A stretch of 64,000 nt of DNA, taken from Colias croceus (Eukaryota; Arthropoda; Insecta; Lepidoptera; Pieridae). Shown one piece after another: positions 62,336-64,000 of this stretch (the stretch's first letter is position 1; every line of letters begins with the position of its first letter). Position numbers and translations under genes: made by a program. Where the stretch lies: the NCBI RefSeq assembly GCF_905220415.1, contig NC_059549.1, positions 8,060,001 through 8,124,000 on the forward strand. The letters run 5' to 3'. The notes beneath the pieces were generated by a model. It was given only the letters and a program-made list of their open reading frames with translations, did no database searches and was not told where the DNA came from.

Positions 62336-62496
62336 CATTGAATTTGGAAAATAATTTGGGTACAAGAGCTTTTGTTACCGTGAAGCCTCTAGACCTCCAA
62401 ATCCGACATTGTTCAGAACCTTCGTCAACAAAGCCTGCGATCAATCAAACTTTCGATGCGCATCAATTTGTGCTAGACCTTGTTGAGTGGCACTAA
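62336..62496 (+). other. Candidate terminal exon of an unknown + strand gene
   Basis: After an acceptor-like TATTGCAG the frame reads LNLENNLGTRAFVTVKPLDL, then QIRHCSEPSSTKPAINQTFD and ends in LDLVEWH and TAA. AATAAA follows at about 62678. The polypyrimidine tract is poor and no preceding exon was identified; a GC-richer open block at 62085-62205 is a possible neighbour. I recognise no family. Confidence 0.22.
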
Positions 62497-64000
62497 AATA
62501 GAGTTGCTTATTAGTTTACTGGGTTACATAGTTATCTCTGTACCTATATGATAAAGCCTATATTAATTTTAGGTTGTGTAGGTAAGAGTTTTGAGATTGC
62601 TGTACATTGCGTGTGTTTGTCTAACGAGCGTATTAATGTTGTATTTTAAAATATCCTAATGTATTTAAATAATGGTAATAAATTTTAAACGTATAATAAT
62701 TAAACATTCAGGAAACAGAATACTACCCGTATTTTTATTTCATAATTGTCAACTCAAATATGTCAGGTAATTCAGCTATTATTATTCGAAAGATGTTAAC
62801 GCTAAATCTACCTTAACCAATGTAAACCTACATCCCACTAAAGGTCTTTGTATTTCGAAATTGCAAAAACCATAGGTAGAGAAAGTAGAGTTTTTCACAT
62901 TTAATGTTATTGTCACAGAAGATTGAAATTAGGTGAAGTGAATCGAATGGCCCGAGATAAAACTGGATTGATTATCACTGAAGACCCTCTAGCCTAAGGG
63001 ACTATAAACTGAAGATAACGTATTCTTATTTACTCTTTGAGAGAGATGAACATCTGAAGGATATGTGTAATTGGAAGTTAATCTATTACTTATCGTGAGT
63101 TAGCATATAATGTTTGTTAGATCGCAAAATAATATTTTTTTTTTATTTAATTTTTACAGAAGCTTTACTTTTAAGTACATTATTCTTATTAGGTAAATTC
63201 AATTTTTAACTTTATTAGAACAAACTTAAGTCACAAATATATTGAACAAATGCTCGAACTGTGGTAAATGTATTTATTATTCGTCATCGGATTTACTTAT
63301 TATTTTTACGAGCATATAAATTGCATTAAAATGAAGGTTTACATGTATTAATTTTATTATAATTGAAAAGTTGATTGAACTGCTTTGGGTTCAACTTCAA
63401 CCTTCACCCGCCCAACTATGAACTAGAGGGTAAGGTTAATTGACAAGTACGATAACAAACATTTTATGAGACCAACATTGCCACGAATCCATACAAATAT
63501 AACTAAATTAAATAAAACAATTGGCAAAGGTCAATTACTCTGACCAACAAATAAGTTTGATCATGCCATAGAGATAGCTATTTATTAAACAAATTTAAAT
63601 GAATAAATAAACTCTACATCTAAAATGAATAAAAGTAAAGAAATCTGATTCAAGAATCGATACAATCATGATAAATTCAAAATCGGTATTGATTACTCGA
63701 CATCATAAAATCATAGTTCACAACTTCACAACATACATAAAAGATATTAAGCCACACATTTCACAACAAAATTGAATCGATGGGTATATTCATGCATGTT
63801 TACTAAGCTTTTAGAGCAATTTCAATTCGCACTATAAAGCGTAGCAAAATCGATCGAAATCTTATTGGAGTCCGTCAATTTGTTGAGAAAATACGTTTCA
63901 CGTAACTGCGCAACAAAATTAGCTCTTATATGAATTAAATTATTATTATTTGTTTGTTGTTGTTATTAGGTGAGTAGTAAGACAGAGGAATGCTTTTAAG
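62497..64000. other. AT-rich stretch to the window end, nothing recognised
   Basis: No supported gene, RNA or repeat is visible. Confidence 0.5.

Noticed and set aside
1..64000. CRISPR arrays, tRNA, rRNA, operons or prophage features
   Set aside because: Regular spaced repeats, ribosome binding sites and dense ORFs are absent, and the window is eukaryotic in structure. I could not fold every segment, so a tRNA gene could have been missed.

Overview
The window looks like nuclear DNA of a moth or butterfly (Lepidoptera). It is very AT-rich, nearly free of long open frames, and full of short dispersed repeats typical of lepidopteran genomes, several ending in GCTAGT. It carries one clearly recognisable multi-exon insect gene. 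There is no sign of bacterial or viral gene organisation. The species cannot be fixed from the sequence.

The one gene I can reconstruct completely is on the + strand at 47072-54461. It has nine exons with consistent GT-AG junctions and phases and encodes 461 residues: a gustatory receptor of the carbon-dioxide receptor clade, closest in remembered motifs to Drosophila Gr21a and therefore probably lepidopteran Gr1. A poly(A) signal follows at 54504. Its partners Gr2 and Gr3 are not in the window.

Elsewhere coding evidence is weak. Two minus-strand pieces (15580-15659 and 10818-10913) read like the sixth and seventh membrane regions of a second, divergent chemoreceptor. I could not connect them into a full model. 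Short coding-like frames lie at 316-666, 1919-2095, 41055-41348, 61449-61616 and 62336-62496, and could be repeat remnants or exons of genes with long introns.

Most of the rest is repeats and plain AT-rich sequence. Recognisable units are: two copies of a fold-back element carrying a short telomere-like GGTTA tract (6546-7394, 33506-33895); four copies of a ~174-bp TAA-flanked inverted-repeat element (23419, 23596, 28259, 35233); a 1.2-kb DNA transposon with 13-bp ends and an ATAC flank (41478-42678) holding an acidic open frame; a 443-bp large palindrome (56099-56541); and several families ending in CTAGT. There is also an unusually clean 38-bp-arm hairpin at 19433-19512.

I found no CRISPR array, rRNA, convincing tRNA or novel multigene system.
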